Shown here: positions 48,953 through 62,300 of the stretch, piece by piece
Layout of the letters: each line of letters starts with the position of its first letter
Numbering within the stretch: position 1 is the first letter of the stretch
From: Vanilla planifolia
Taxonomy: Eukaryota; Streptophyta; Magnoliopsida; Asparagales; Orchidaceae
NCBI GenBank assembly: GCA_023846275.1
Contig: CM043869.1
Location: 18,819,501-18,883,500 of the forward strand
Reading direction: 5' to 3'
Length of the DNA: 64,000 nucleotides
Notes under the pieces: model-generated
Told to the model about the DNA's origin: nothing
What the model saw: the letters and a program-made list of their open reading frames with translations, nothing else
Database searches by the model: none
Made by a program: the position numbers and the translations under genes

Positions 48953-51860
48953 TGTTATACCCGGTAAAATATTATATGTTTAATCTTCAATAATTCAATT
49001 GTGGTTTGGATGATTTCAGATCGACAGTAGGATGAGCCAGGAGCTCAATTGGAGGCTATTGGAATTTCTGAAATTTTCTGGGGATTTTTCGGAGCACCGA
49101 GATTTTTTTTAAAACCGGAATTTGGTTTTTTTTTTACCGCGCGTGAACCGGACCGGAGCGATTCAGCGAAGGCGGGGCGGTTCGCCGAGGTGCGTTTGCG
49201 CGTGCGTTTGGATAAGCCGCGGATAAGCGGATCGGACGGGCGAGATCAGCGGTGGAGATTAACAGGCTGATCGGGTGTTAAGCGGCGTTTTTGGAAGGTC
49301 AACCGGCGCTTAATAGGTCTTAACGGGTTATTACCGGTTTAAGCTGGGTATTTAACCTAAATTGTTCGGCTGTTAGGGTTTCGAACGGCGGCTAGAGGCG
49401 AAGTGTTCGCGGCGAACGGCGGTACTTTCCGGCAGCCTTCCAAGGGGCTTTTGGTAACCGGAGGTTCGCGGGACAGAGGCGAGCATTTTGGTACCGGTTT
49501 CGTTCGGCGAGGAGCTGCGGTTGATCGCGTGCGAGCTTCACCGTCGCCAGCGAGCAAAGGTAGGAAATTCAGATTTAAATCAGTTATTTAGCAAATTAAA
49601 AATATGGATTATTTTGCAAATAGCTACTTGAGCATGCGAATATGGGTTTTTGGAATTGATTAATGCAATTTATTGATTTTAGCATTTTAGGGTTTTTTTT
49701 TATGAAGAAGAATATATATATATTCCGCCGAATTGGAATTTATGTGCATAGAAGCATGCCTTAGGTTTTGATATTATCATATTGCCATTAGTCAGGTTAT
49801 TTGAATGCTAGAATAATTTTAATTTCATGAATTGGCATAGTCGGATCGGACAACACTTCGGCGAAAATTTTTGCATGGACATCTAGCTTCGCGACTTGAT
49901 TATATGGAATTTTTAGGCTAGTACGAGCTTTAGGCTAGCGTCCCCTTGCATTCGGTCGCCGGAAATCGACAGGGAAAACGGAGATTTCCAGAAAAGTCGA
50001 CGGTTAGGATTTCGCGGCGACGGGCGAAGGAAGGGGATGAATTAGGGCTAATTAGGGATTAGTCTGATTATTAAGTGAATAATTATATTAATTATTAATA
50101 TTTATATGTTAAGCGTCGGCCCGAATTCGGATTATTAACTTCGGCCGGCGGGGTTCTCGGCTCAGCGCGTAAGGGTTCCGAACTGGCGACGAGAACCGGT
50201 TCAGGGGAAGTGCGGCGCGGATGAGAGAGAAGCGGAAGAAAAAAAAAATTAATTCAGAAATTAATCCAAATTTTTGGAAAAAGGATATGCGGATTTTAAA
50301 TTCGGAAATTTATTCCGAATTTCGGAAAATGGATAAAGGGCGGAAATTGATTTTGGAATTTAAAATTTCCTGAAGTGAGGAAGAGGTGATTTTTGGAAAT
50401 TACGTAGCCAAGTTGAAATTGACTGTTGGAAATTACCTATAAATTCAGTGCAGCTGGATTAGTTGGAAGGAAGTGTGACACTTGGGTGCTACCAGAATAG
50501 TCAGAATTTTGGTACAGTTTGTGTTGCTTGGATGGCAATGACATTGATTGAGTCTGTTTACTCAGTGTTGGCATATTTCATGGATTGGCATATTGGACCG
50601 GACTACTATAGGCCCTATATGATGTTTTAGGGTAGTTGTGGTAGGTAACTGTGCGGTACAGACTTAGCTTCCACAGTATACATGTGGACTGGTATGCGCC
50701 TTGTTGTATCTGGACACATGTTGCCGAATCTTGGAGTTAGAGCTTGGCAATGACTGTAGGGGCGTGAGCTTCTATGGAAATTGTTGAGAGAGGACTTCTT
50801 GGGACGGTGGCTGAGTCGATCTCTTCTGGTCCATGAGTGTAGGCCTGCGCGCCTGAGGGTGGCAGGGGTGTCTCGCCGTGGCTAGCCAAGTGTGTAGGCC
50901 TGCGTGCCTGAGGGTGGCAGGGGTGTCTCACGTTGGCTAGAGATTTATGGGACTGGTTCTGTCTATAGTCTCCAGGAGATTGATTGACGAGAGACGCTGC
51001 GGTGTCGGGTGCCATGCGTGCGCAGAGATGGGCGTGTCCCGCTCGCATGCTGCCTGGGAGCACAGAGGAGAGCTACTCTGGTGTGACTGGGGGTGACTGT
51101 GGTTGGTCAGAGTCTGGGACTGAGAGTGCCTTTCCACCCTACATTGTTATGCTGTATTTTTATACTCTTGCTATTATCCTTCTCTTGCATGAGAGTTTTT
51201 TTTTACTAGCTGTCTTTCCTACTGGGCGTAGCTCATTCCTTTATTATCTATATTTTTCCAGTGGCTCGACAGACTTGACGCCACCCAGCTTTAGGTGGGA
51301 TCGTGATCAGTAGGCTAGTGGAGGAGATCTGATCTGTGATTTTCTGAGACATTCTGGTTAGTTGATTGTTGCTGTTGGATGTATTCAGTAAGACTGTTAT
51401 TCTTATGTCTTGTATTATGTGAGGGTGATTCTGACTCATGTACTCGGATGGATGATGTGGTATTTGATGGACTGTGATTTTTCATATGAGTTACATTTTT
51501 ATACACTATCTTATTTTCTATCTTGACGGTATGGTGTGTGGAGCGCCATTTCATATCGGTGGATGTTATATATTTTTTTTGTTGATGGTGAGGTCATTAC
51601 ATGACTATGAAACTTAACCTTGGGGGTTCAGACTTCTATTAGATCGGTTCTCCTACCGGTATGGGTTAGGAGTATTGGGTCTAGTAGGAGTAACATTGCG
51701 CGAGTTCATCAGTTAATTCAGGAGTCATGAACCTGATTTGACGGTGTGCCCGGGAGATGGGATCCACATAGTTAAGGAAAGTAGGTGTGTAATGATGTGT
51801 TATATCCTATGTTTTTCGTAGGCTACTCAGGTTGGTATGGGACGATCTGAGTTGTCTATA

Positions 51861-51894
<34 letters not shown>

Positions 51895-51905
51895 GGGGTG
51901 TAACA
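48953..51905. mobile_element. Solo LTR of an LTR retrotransposon nested in the LINE
   Basis: Starts TGTTATACCCGG and ends GGGTGTAACA, so the ends are inverted repeats of the TG...CA type. A perfect 5-bp target-site duplication GCTTT flanks it (48948-48952 and 51906-51910). Its length of 2953 bp has no internal coding domain, primer binding site or second LTR, so it is a solo LTR left by LTR-LTR recombination. Long LTRs with these ends are usual for plant Ty3/gypsy chromoviruses; the family is inferred. A TATTTAA followed by TTAGGGTTT near 49350-49380 could mark a plus-strand transcription start, but orientation is not settled. It carries a 29-nt A run 13 bp from its right end. Confidence 0.92.
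50835..50944. repeat. 55-bp tandem repeat inside the solo LTR
   Basis: Two adjacent units share GTGTAGGCCTGCG(C/T)GCCTGAGG and GGTGGCAGGGGTGTCTC, then GTGGCTAG versus GTTGGCTAG (offset 55). Confidence 0.85.
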
Positions 51906-51910
51906 GCTTT

Positions 51911-54900
51911 AATCTTTCAAATGCCCCTTATCTCATCTGCGTGACGCCGGTCACCCCACCTGACGGCGTCATCAGCTCCACACACCATGTGAGTATAGAT
52001 TCTGCCGCTATCGACCCTCGTCGTCTCGGTGTGCTTCTGATGGAGCATGTCCTGAGCTGACATCCGGGCTCTAGGGAGATGCAGAATTCTGTTAATCAGC
52101 TCCTTGCTTGCCATTGCACAGATATTGTCCACGTCCCAGTCCCCAGCAACAGTGATGCAATTAGCCATGCTCGTCGGCCAAATGATGTTCATGTTGATGA
52201 AGGTTGGCCAGCAGCAGAGTGGAAGTGTGCCTAGCCAATTATCTTTTGAGAATCTCACCGTCCTCCCATCGCCGATTCGCTAGACGAAGATCGACATTGC
52301 CTCTAGCATTGCCTCCAGCACCAACCTACATGCATAAGATGCGTTCTGAGGAGCTTTCATAACAGGATTCATCATTGTGTACTTTTGCCTCATAATTTTG
52401 ATCCAAAGGCTCGCCTCGCGGTTGAGAAAGCGTTTGCAATTGTTCATTTGCAGCACGTGCTGTCATACGAGGAAGTCCCAAAGTCCAAGCTCGCCAGCAA
52501 CCTTCGGCAAAGTGATGCAATCCCAGGGCGCTTAATGCATTGTGTGCGCACTGCTCGTCCCGTTCCATAAAACCTTCTAATTCTCTTTTCCATGTCAATT
52601 TGGCACAGCATTATGACGTAGAATGTGAGTTGGGATGGCAGTAAGGACAAAAGGAGGCCAAGGAAGCTCTGTCTGTGAGCGACAACGGACGAATTCGCCA
52701 CTTGGCCACCGCAGCATCAATCCTCTAAAGTAGGAAATTTAGGTCAACTTTATTCAGGCTCCTCGTAGTAGCATTAGGGACCCCGAGGTACGTGAGCATC
52801 CGGCCTTGCTCCATATGAAGTTTCCTCGACACCAGCCTCGCTTTCTTCTTGCTAATCTTCGTACTAAAATATACTTGGGATTTCAGAAGGTTGACGAGCA
52901 GCCCTGCAGCTTCCCCGAATGTTCGCATGATTCTTCGCACAGCATGCGCGGCCTCTCGCATGGCAGGAGCAAACAGTAACACATCATCCGCGTATAGGAG
53001 GTGCGAAATCCGTGGTGCATGTTGTCCAGGTCTGAATCCGAGCAGTTGCTTAGTCTCGTAGTCCCTTACCGGCACTAATAAGATTCTGTAGCCATGACGT
53101 ACAGGTAGGGCGAAAGTGGACATCCCTGCCGGAGTCCCCACTGTGCTACCACCCAAGGGAGGCGAGATTCATTGACGAGAACACCAAATCTCGGAAACGT
53201 AATGCATGTAGCGATCCGTTCACACAAGATAGGAGGAAATCCCATGGTCTTCATCATCCCGAGCAGGAAATCCCATCACATGGTGTCGTAGGCCTGCTCC
53301 ATGTCAATCTTTATTGTCATGAGGCCTGAAGCAACGGTGCAGGCATGCATTTTCGATGCCATCTCCTGTGCGATGTAAACATTATCTGAGATACTTCACC
53401 CGAGAATAAAAGCAGCCTGTTCATGCGAGATGAAGCTTGACATCAGCGGTTTCAGCCTCTCGACCAGTACGCGCACCACCACCTTATATATGGTGTTGTA
53501 GAGGCTGATTGGCAGGAAGTGCCTCCGGCCTGCACGCCCCCTGCTTCTTCATGATAAGGACAAAGCATGTCCTTCCAATCCTCCAGCAGCATCCACTCCT
53601 CAAAGAAAGCTTGCACCGTGCGAATGACATCCCTGTACGTGATGGCCCAATAGCCATGTAGAAACTCTGTCGTGATCCTGTCTATGTCTGGGGCTCTGTT
53701 TCTCCTGATTCCCCACATGGCTGCAATTATCTCGCTCTCAGTGACCCTGTAGCCAATTTTGGAGGCCATATCATAGTAGAAAATTTCAGATAGCAAAAGA
53801 TTGGCGACAAGGCCGCCCGCCCCACACATCGCCACTTTTTTTCAAAGTAAGCCCAAAAGAACAGTCCTAATGCTTTCAGGTGTATCCGCCACCTTGTCCT
53901 TTGCGTCCCTCAACTGAGTAATTTGGTTTGTCCGTGCACGAGCCGTGGCAGCAGCATGGAAAAACCTGGTGTTGTTGTCCCCAAGCTGCGCCCAATGCAC
54001 TTTAACACGCTGCCACCACCATTGTTCTTCATGTGCACAGCCACAGTGGAAAGCCGTGATCATTTGACCAAGCCACATACTCTCTTCCTCTATTAGTCCC
54101 TCCTGAGATTCTTTTGTCTGTAGTTCATCGATGCCTCTTTCCAGCTCTGCATTTCTATTGACAATGTTCCCTACCTCCTCCTGGCTCCATCTCTGCAGCG
54201 CCATCAGCGAGCGCTTAAATTTGGTCGTAATCGCCTCAATGTAGTTCCCCTCACCCGTCTTTGCCATGCTTGATTTAACACCTGGAACAACTGCAGAAAA
54301 TCCAACCACACACTTTTGAATTGCAGCCTTCCATTGATCAACCATGTATTTCTGCACCCAGATCAACCAACAGCGGGCAATGATCTGACCCAAGCCAGCA
54401 CAGGTGTTGCACAGAGCATTAGGGAAAGACCTACATCCCCACAGAGTTCATGAGGACACGATCAAGTCGCTCCAGGATGCGTGCACCACCTTACTTCTCG
54501 TTGCACCAGGTAAAGCGATTGCCGATGAAGCCCATGTCCACCAGCTGTAGGTTCTGCATAAGGTCAGTGAGTTCTTGCTGTCCCCTATAGTAGATGAACT
54601 TTTTCTCGCCCCGTTTCTCACATTGTGCCATGACAAGGTTGACATCCCCTACGACAATTAGTGGGTCGTCCCCACTGCATGTATGCCTAATAACGTCCCA
54701 GACCTCCTGACGCTTGTGGTGGTCTTTAGGGCCATAGACAACGAAGTAGTTAATCTTGCTAGCACCACGTAGCCTCACCTCGCACGCCACAACATGCGTT
54801 GAGGCCGCCATGATTGTGATATCCACCCAGCTTTTCCATAGCAGAATAATACTAGCTGAAGGGTGAGTACGAAGTTCTAGTCCTTCCTAAGGAGCCAATC

Positions 54901-55041
54901 CACATCCTTTCTTAAGAAACATTACACTTTCGTCTCCATCAAGTCCACGACTACAACATTCCCCTTGCGTACAAATCTTTGCAGGTATGTTCTTGACTTC
55001 CTGTCCCTAACTCCTCTGATATTCCAAACGGCGAAACGCAT
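51911..55041 (-). pseudogene. LINE ORF2: endonuclease and reverse transcriptase, frame-broken
   Basis: ORF2 starts at the ATG at 55041 with MRFAVWNIRGVRDRKSRTYL, the N-terminal signature of an apurinic-type endonuclease (the WNIRG carries the catalytic Asn), then VVVVDLMETK. GDVNLV near 54650 corresponds to the GDFN motif. The EN-RT linker ends in WAQLGDNNTRFFHAAATAR (54393-53842). Reverse transcriptase blocks follow: RNRAPDIDRITTEFLHGYW (53835-53452), GLRQGCPLSPYLYV (53257-53075) and the catalytic YADD in HLLYADDVLLFAP (53156-52725). Frame changes separate these blocks. The region ends in WADNWL-like RFSKDNWLG (52258) before the solo LTR cuts it. Confidence 0.88.
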
Positions 55042-55607
55042 CTTCACCTGGAATTTGTAAGTGGTGCCCTCATGCGGCCCCGCAATTCTCTTGTCATGCT
55101 GAGGACCTCCTCCTCATGTTAGGCCTCCTCCATCTTCCTCCTCGATGTCCCATGCACCCTACGAAGCACAGCCCAGGAGAAATCCTTTTAAATCGTTTTG
55201 GTGTAGTGGCCATCTGAGCTTTTAGTTTGGTCCAACGCACAATCCTCCTGTAGTAATGGTAATTTACCTTTGTTCCCTCCTGCCTGTGCCATCTGCCATG
55301 TTCCCACTTCCTTCATAAGAGCATCTACCTATTGTGTCCTCACCCAATCCTCGTGGACCCTTGGGGGCGAAGCCCGCCTTGCCATACCTCAGCCTAGAAC
55401 CTTGGATGGGCTCCTCGTACTATGATGCATGCTAACGGCCCCTTCATCAGGAATCCCTCGGCTGAAAGTCATCTGTGGATGCCCGAGACTTCATCGCCCG
55501 CTAATCCGGTTCTCAAGACCTTTCCTGACCCGTTGAGACTTCACGTCAGTTGGTATCAACTCGCCTAGCGGTCAGCCATCCTGCGACAAACCGTGGAAGG
55601 CGAATGA

Positions 55608-55892
<285 letters not shown>

Positions 55893-56269
55893 TAAATTCG
55901 TCAATCCAAAACAAAATCTATTTTTATATTTTTTTGATAAAAAAAGAAAATAGATTTCTTTTATTTTTGAACTTATAGAACTTACTGCGCAAATACCTAT
56001 TGCATCCTTAGTGGATTCTACGATCCCATTTTTTGCCACGAGTCATTTCACCTATCCAGCTGCAATCAGATCCCTTGTCTCGATTCCTCAAGGGTCTACA
56101 ACTATGCCAAGCCGACTAGCATCCCTTTCTACTTCCACTGCACTGTGCATTTTTCCACCAACTTACTTATGAAGAAGCCGAGCGGTGCAATATCAATTCA
56201 TTTGAAGTGCACACAGAAGAGAACCATTATCTTATGGGCAGTACAAACAAATTCCTAATGAAAGGGATG

Positions 56270-57762
56270 CTATGCCTGAATGGATTGTGCACTCACCTTA
56301 CTTGCGGTGCCCTTGTGGTCAGCCACGCCCTGTCTCTTGTGCCGGGGTTGGACAAGCATCCATAGGCCCAGCTTTTGTCCCTTTTTCTCCAGATCATACG
56401 TATTCTCTTCCTGCTTCTGAGGAGTTCTGGAGCATTCCGCCTCAGTAATTTTCCCGTCACAGTTATGCGTATCCTCCACCTCCAGCAGTCCACCTCCAAT
56501 GACATTGTCTTCTGGGGTCGCAGTGGTAATTGGACATGCGTGCACCGCCTCCTCGGACTTGTACGTATTGCACTGCCCCGCGAGGTGACCAACGTGTCCA
56601 CAGGAGAAGCAAACCCATGATAGTCCCTCGTACTCAAATGCCTGGTAGATTCTTCCAAATTCCCCGTTAAGCCATATTCTTGTTTTAAAGGCTTCGAGAG
56701 GTCCATTCGGACACACACCCTAGCATATGAAGATCATCCCATATCAGCAGTCCAGCCATCAAGTAAAAAAGGCTCCCCAATTGCCTTGGCAATTCTTAAG
56801 ATATCCTCCACATCCCAATATATTAGTGGGAGGCACGGAAGGCGCACCCACATTAGTGTGCACATCGTTGTTGCAGTGTTTGACCCGAATTCATGCATCC
56901 TGATGTCAAGTCCCATTGCCTAGCTTGCGCCTTGCCACAGGACCGCCAAGCCAGACTTCATTCCTATCACGAATGGAGTCGAAGTGCAAGCAGAAAAAGC
57001 CAGATGACAGGTCGAGAATCTTGAAGTTTTTGAAGTGGCCCCATCTCTTCAGTAGCACCCGTGCAATGGCAGAGAATGGAAGGGTGTTCTCGTATACTTG
57101 CTCAACTAGATCGAATTTGTGGAATTTGATACGCCTATAGCATGCTTCTGATGACATAAAGACATCACCACCTTCGACGTGATCTGGCATGCCCACAGCA
57201 CGATTTTTTACATTGATATTGGCCGGATGCACAAAGGAAGTTGCATGACTGTTCGGGGCGTTGCTGTTTGCAATTAGGGCTTCTATGAAGCTGATCCTGG
57301 TTGAGGGGGCCTCCCGTCTTTCAACATCCCCATGCTCGGGGTTGATCATTTCCTTCGATCGCTTGCTAATTGCATGTTTCGCAACCGTGTGTGCTGTGTC
57401 CTCCAGCTTTATCAGGCCAATAATTGCAGTATGACCTCCATTTTCCCCCTGCATCCATCCCCCTGGCTTTGACGGTCAGGTAACTCAACTGGAGCTTTTA
57501 CAGATTCCACCTCCTTCATCGGGCTACCCCTTGGGTCAGTAGTTCCAGTTGTTTCGATTAATACCTCTGTCGTTGCAGCTGAATTTTGAGGAAAGAGGAG
57601 ATTCTTCTCGGCGGCCGTCATTTCCCCAATAGATGTGGAAGAGAGGCATTCTCGCACTAGCGAGTTGCTCCTAGAGGTCCTCACCTTCCTGTTACTCTTC
57701 CTCACCTTGCTTTCCACCATCTTTCTTCCCGTTAAGACTGCAGGTGTCCTAGAACCATGCAA
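56270..57762 (-). pseudogene. LINE ORF1 (gag-like, DUF4283-type with CCHC zinc knuckle), frame-broken
   Basis: Three frames joined by frameshifts: 57762-57412 (basic, Ser/Arg-rich start), 57454-56906 (FHKFDLVEQVYENTL...LLKRWGHFKNFKILDLSSGFF, the nucleic-acid-binding fold of plant LINE ORF1 proteins) and 56916-56270. The last holds MWVRLPCLPLIYWD, then a CCHC knuckle CFSCGHVGHLAGQC at 56611-56570, and ends near WMLVQPRHKRQG, the usual motif after the knuckle. ORF1 proteins coat the LINE RNA. The breaks make it non-functional. Confidence 0.85.
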
Positions 57763-57899
57763 GGGGACGATTCGGTATGGTGCACCGCGGGATGAGTTTG
57801 CAGTTTAGTCCTGTCCCCGCGCCCCCCCCGCTCAGAGCGAATACTCAGGATTTCAAATTCAAAATTCCCGGATCCACGTGGCCAGGCAATTCTACACAA

Positions 57900-58230
57900 C
57901 GGTCTTGGCTTCTCACGTGCTCGCTTGCACGTGCGTCAGCTAGCCGTTACCAGCTACCCGTCACGTGCACATCTTCTCATCCTCCTGCCGTGAGTTTCTC
58001 TGATTCAGTCTCTGGTGACGACCTAGTATCTGACCATTCGTTAACACCTCCCCCACCAGCTATAGATGCTAGCTTCTCCTCACCTATCTTCCGTCACTCA
58101 CGTCCTGTCCACTGCACTTTGCCACCAGCAATCCGTCTCCAGCCCCCCCGTCACCAGCCCCCCGTTGCCAGCTCCCCGTCACGAACTCCTTCCCGTCGCT
58201 GGCTTTCGGTCACGAGCTCCTTCCCGTTTC
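57900..58230 (-). repeat. Degenerate GC-rich minisatellite in the LINE 5' UTR
   Basis: Repeated variants of CCCGTCACCAGC / CCCGTTGCCAGCTCC / CCCGTCACGAACTCC and CGTCACGTGC occur here, densest at 58140-58225. Iterated 5' UTR units often act as internal promoters in LINEs; here that is only an inference. Confidence 0.5.
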
Positions 58231-58234
58231 TATG

Positions 58235-58248
58235 AGATTTCATTACTT
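58235..58248. repeat. Target-site duplication of the LINE, right copy
   Basis: AGATTTCATTACTT, identical to 47869-47882. It marks the exact 5' end of the minus-strand LINE at 58234. Confidence 0.85.
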
Positions 58249-58755
58249 TATTGTTATTCTTTATAGATTTTGTACAAATTGAATTGTTAAACAATTTGTT
58301 TTGTCATATATGATTAGAAAGAACATCTAATTTATAAAAAAACTCCATATTTTTATTTATTTTATTTTATTTTTTTTCGTAGTTCTCTTAGTTGATTTTA
58401 ATATTTTGTACTTACCTTTGATAGTTTTTATTAGATTTTAAAAGCACAAAATTTTAGAACTTTTAATAAGATATTAAATATTCAATTAATCATTCAGTTT
58501 TATTATTTGAGTTTATATTTTAGTTAAATAAAAATTCAATTCCTTAACTTTTATAGGTTTGTTTTGAAACTAAAGGCAAGGGATCTCCATCGTGGTCAAA
58601 ATTCAATTACATCAACTTTTTTTTAATCATTTTCTAAATTTATCAAATTCTCTAGTATTCCATTTTTTCTTATAATATTTTAAATCATAAGCTCATTAAA
58701 ATAAAGCAAGAAATCCTAACCTTACATAATTTTTATCGTCGGCTCTAAATTCTTC
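58249..58755. other. AT-rich intergenic DNA right of the LINE
   Basis: Strongly AT-rich, with long T runs and no frame or repeat I can support. Its composition matches the DNA left of 47869, in keeping with one continuous target region split by the LINE. Confidence 0.5.
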
Positions 58756-58759
58756 CTTC

Positions 58760-59350
58760 TTACGATGCCTCAGCTGCCTGGCTCGTACCCTCCATGCCAC
58801 CTAGTTTTGGAGGCCTCCAGTAACCAATCACCAGTCACCGAAGGATCCAATCTCGTTCCTTAGCTCGCCGATTGTATTCTCCACCGCAGACACCAAAACC
58901 TACCACATTCTCCGCCATCGCCTGTACTGCCTCACTCCTTCGACCCCGCAGGATTTCGCATCCCCATCCCAGCTCCTCCAGCCACCGCTTCTGTACCCGA
59001 GCTCTCGCCGCTTGCTTTCCCTGTTCTCTCCTTTCTGCCATGAGAACGGCCGCTCGCCTTCCCGTACCGTTCCGGCAAGGCCCAAGTTAAGCACCAGCCG
59101 CGCCCACCGAGGCCTTACCTTAAGCCGTAGGCACTGCGGGACCGTGCTGATGGCCTTCTCGAGATCTACCACCTGAACCGAGCAGTCGCACCATCTCATC
59201 GCTCCCTGAGCTCTTCAGTCGCTACATTCCCCTGACCCGAGCCTCACCAACCGCCGGTCATCGCTTACCTTTGGCCAGCACCACGTCGGGTCTCCCTCTC
59301 TTATGGTCAGTGATCCCATTCGGTATGGAGTCCAGAGTGCTATCCACTTC
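58760..59350. other. GC-rich island of unknown nature
   Basis: GC content rises abruptly within AT-rich flanks. Short open frames exist on both strands (for example 58872-59090 plus and 58900-59199 minus), but none shows a known domain. It could be a gene-start relic, a capture in a decayed transposon, or a 5' fragment of another LINE. I do not assign a function. Confidence 0.35.
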
Positions 59351-62300
59351 CTGAATTTTTGATGGTCCGTGTTATTTAATTTCACTTGATTGCTCTTATC
59401 TAGTAGCATGCTTGCACTTGTGCGACCTCATTCGTTATTTATATTCGTGTGATTTAATCTTTAGTTGTATGGCTTGTTATTCAACATTGGATTTGCTTGA
59501 TTTCATTTCGTGCAATGCGTTTGTGAACTAGGATTATGAGAAAAGCTTCTCATGCTGACGTTTTTATGATTCAATTTATCTTTAAATTAATTGACTATTT
59601 TTTCATGCACGATTCGTTGTTCCTTTGAATGTTGATGTGCCGTCTAATGTGGTTTTGGGCCTAATCTAATTTTCACATTTAATTTCATTTACATAAATTT
59701 TTACCAAGCATCTTTTAGGTGGTAATGTCCTGCATCAATGAGTAGTGTGATGCTAACCCACTATTCATGGATTGTGAAAATTCAAACATATGCCTAGGCC
59801 ATGGATGTAGTAAAGGTTACATCTATTGAGGCCATATACCGATAGGACTCTAGGTCATTTGCTATTATTGAGGTCCCATTACTTGTTATTTTGAGAATAC
59901 ATCTTGATGTCTTACAAGTCTTTACTATTGTTATATTTGAGAAAAAAAACTCCATATGAACTCCTAATTTATTGCTGAATATTTTTTTGGAGTTGGGATT
60001 TGTTCATATAATATTGATATTACTAGTAGGACATTTTCTGCATATATTATTACATGGGATGCCAATTTTTATGGTGTGGTGCTATGTTCTTTCTAAGCAT
60101 CATTAAGAAGGAGATACAAGTAAGATCTTCATGATAACTTGGAATGGAGTTCTTCAGAGATTTAGTCATCGTTTTGTAGTAACAGAACTTAAGGAAGACT
60201 TTTTTAAGAGGGAGAGGTTTGCTGTAGGATAGATGGAGAGACAATGTTATGTATTTTTTGTTTTGATAACTTGTATTTTGATTATAACTTTGTATTAAAT
60301 TTTCCACATCGCTTAATTTTTTTATTCATTGGAAAGAAAAGAGCAAGGTTTACAAATTCCATAAGTTGATGATTCAAACTAGTTTTGCTCAAATGTTCGA
60401 GGAATGTTGCCGAGATGAGATAACTTGTGTAAATCCCTACATGAAGTTTAAATTTAAAAAATATAGTTTCCTATATAGGATCTTATATTAGATTATTTAA
60501 GTTTTACAAGAAAATTACATGATTCTTTATTTTGGTAGACATAAATCATTTTATGTTATTTTAAAAGCTTAAAATTAAATTTTAAAGGATATATGATTTG
60601 GTTTTCTTTTTAATTTTAGTTGAGGATTGTTATGATATCATATTTAGCACATTTATTATATAGAATTTTCAAAAATTTTAATGAAACTTTGCAAGTGGAT
60701 CTTATTAACCACATTTATGCCTGCACTTGTTGCTATCAGTTTGGTAAAATGTGCAAGGATTTTTGAAATCCCATACCAACCCTTCAGAATTCTCTTTCAA
60801 TTAATACCTTGGAGTTCTTAAGTAATTTTTTTGGGGTTATGTCATACACATAAGAGCTTTTAAATGTTAATTATCCAAACTACAAGATGGTTCTTTCCTT
60901 GATAACTCACAAAAGGCTTTTGATATTGATATTAAGGAATACAATTTTTTTCCTTCATGATTTGAAGATTTGGAGGGAGAGGGTCATGGAATTCGTTCCT
61001 TCCTTCCAAATATGTCTATCTTGATGGTGGGATGTGATGGAAAGTAGTGGAGAGTTGCTAGATTTTTTTTCTGCTTGCATTGTCTAACTTTCATTATTGC
61101 TTGAATTTGATTGATTGCTCAATGTAGTGCTCTGTGATAAATTAATCATTCTGGCATTGAGATGCAGCTAGTTGTGGCGAAGGATAGGGGTTTTAGTAGC
61201 TTACTAAGCCACTTTAGTTGGAATTGTTGGAATCAACGAGTGAAATAGAGGTTGCCTTTGAAACGAAGTAGAAGTTTTCTACCGTTTCTTTTATTGTCTT
61301 CTTGTTTATGAGAGTTTCAATTCATAAAACTCAGTTGCTCATCTTGTATCAGATAGTCAATCGAGGACTTCATTTTTTGACGTTCATCGACGGGGACTTG
61401 ACTATCGTTCTCTTTTCAATAATATTTGGACAATGACATCATTTTTCTTGTCTGGGTTGCCTATTTATTTATCTTGTAAGATAGGTTTTGATGATCATTT
61501 TTTATTCATATTATTGTATAGTTGCTATTGCCTTATTTGATGGTTGTTTCTTGGTTGTAGTTTTTATTTATATTGTTTGTGAAGTTGATGTTACCTTTTT
61601 ATTTGCTCGCTAATTGTTTTTTTAACCTTTTGTTGGTGCTATCCCATTTTGTGGCCATAAAGAAATTTAGGAGGTTGTCTTTTTATGATATAGTGGTCCC
61701 TTGATAGTTGTTATTGTCTAAGTGACATAAATCATTCTCTTACCTATTCATTATTTATTTCAAGCATAGATTGTTGGTTAATAGCGGTGGTATGGTTTGG
61801 ATTACCAATGATACTTGATGTTAGAAACTATTATCACTCTATTGATTATCCCTTTAGAGATGCTTGACAGCTCATATAATCAAGAGATAGGTTGTTAAAA
61901 AGCAACCATTATTGCTTTATTGAAGCAGTAAATTATTGAAAAAAAGAATGATAGACCATAATTAGAATATTTAATGTAGATTGGTAAATGCACAAGCATG
62001 ATAGAATGAGCTTTTACAATACAACTTTAAAATCTATTCAACTCAAGAATGAAATTATAATCAATGAACAATAATTTTTTTTGTGGTCAAGTTGAGAATT
62101 AGAGACAAAAGTAATAGAAGCTTACCATTGCACCTTTATGCTTATTGAAAGATCAAAATAAACTCATGATAAAAACTTTTGTGTCAAAGATGTATGTAGA
62201 GAGAATAATGAGATGCTAATAGAGGTAACAAGTAAAGTTTATAGTGATGGAGCACAATAATAGAGGCATATAAAAAGGATTATTACTTTCAACTATCATG

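Noticed and set aside
51864..51892. 29-nt A run as a possible retroposon tail
   Set aside because: It lies 13 bp inside the right end of the solo LTR, whose ends and target-site duplication are outside it, so it is part of the LTR or a microsatellite within it.
57777..58235. 152-codon plus-strand frame rich in Pro/Ser
   Set aside because: It is antisense to the GC-rich LINE 5' UTR, and its composition comes from the minisatellite there.
60690..60850. Possible integrase zinc-finger remnant on the plus strand
   Set aside because: Only about a dozen residues look suggestive, with no flanking core motifs or LTRs.
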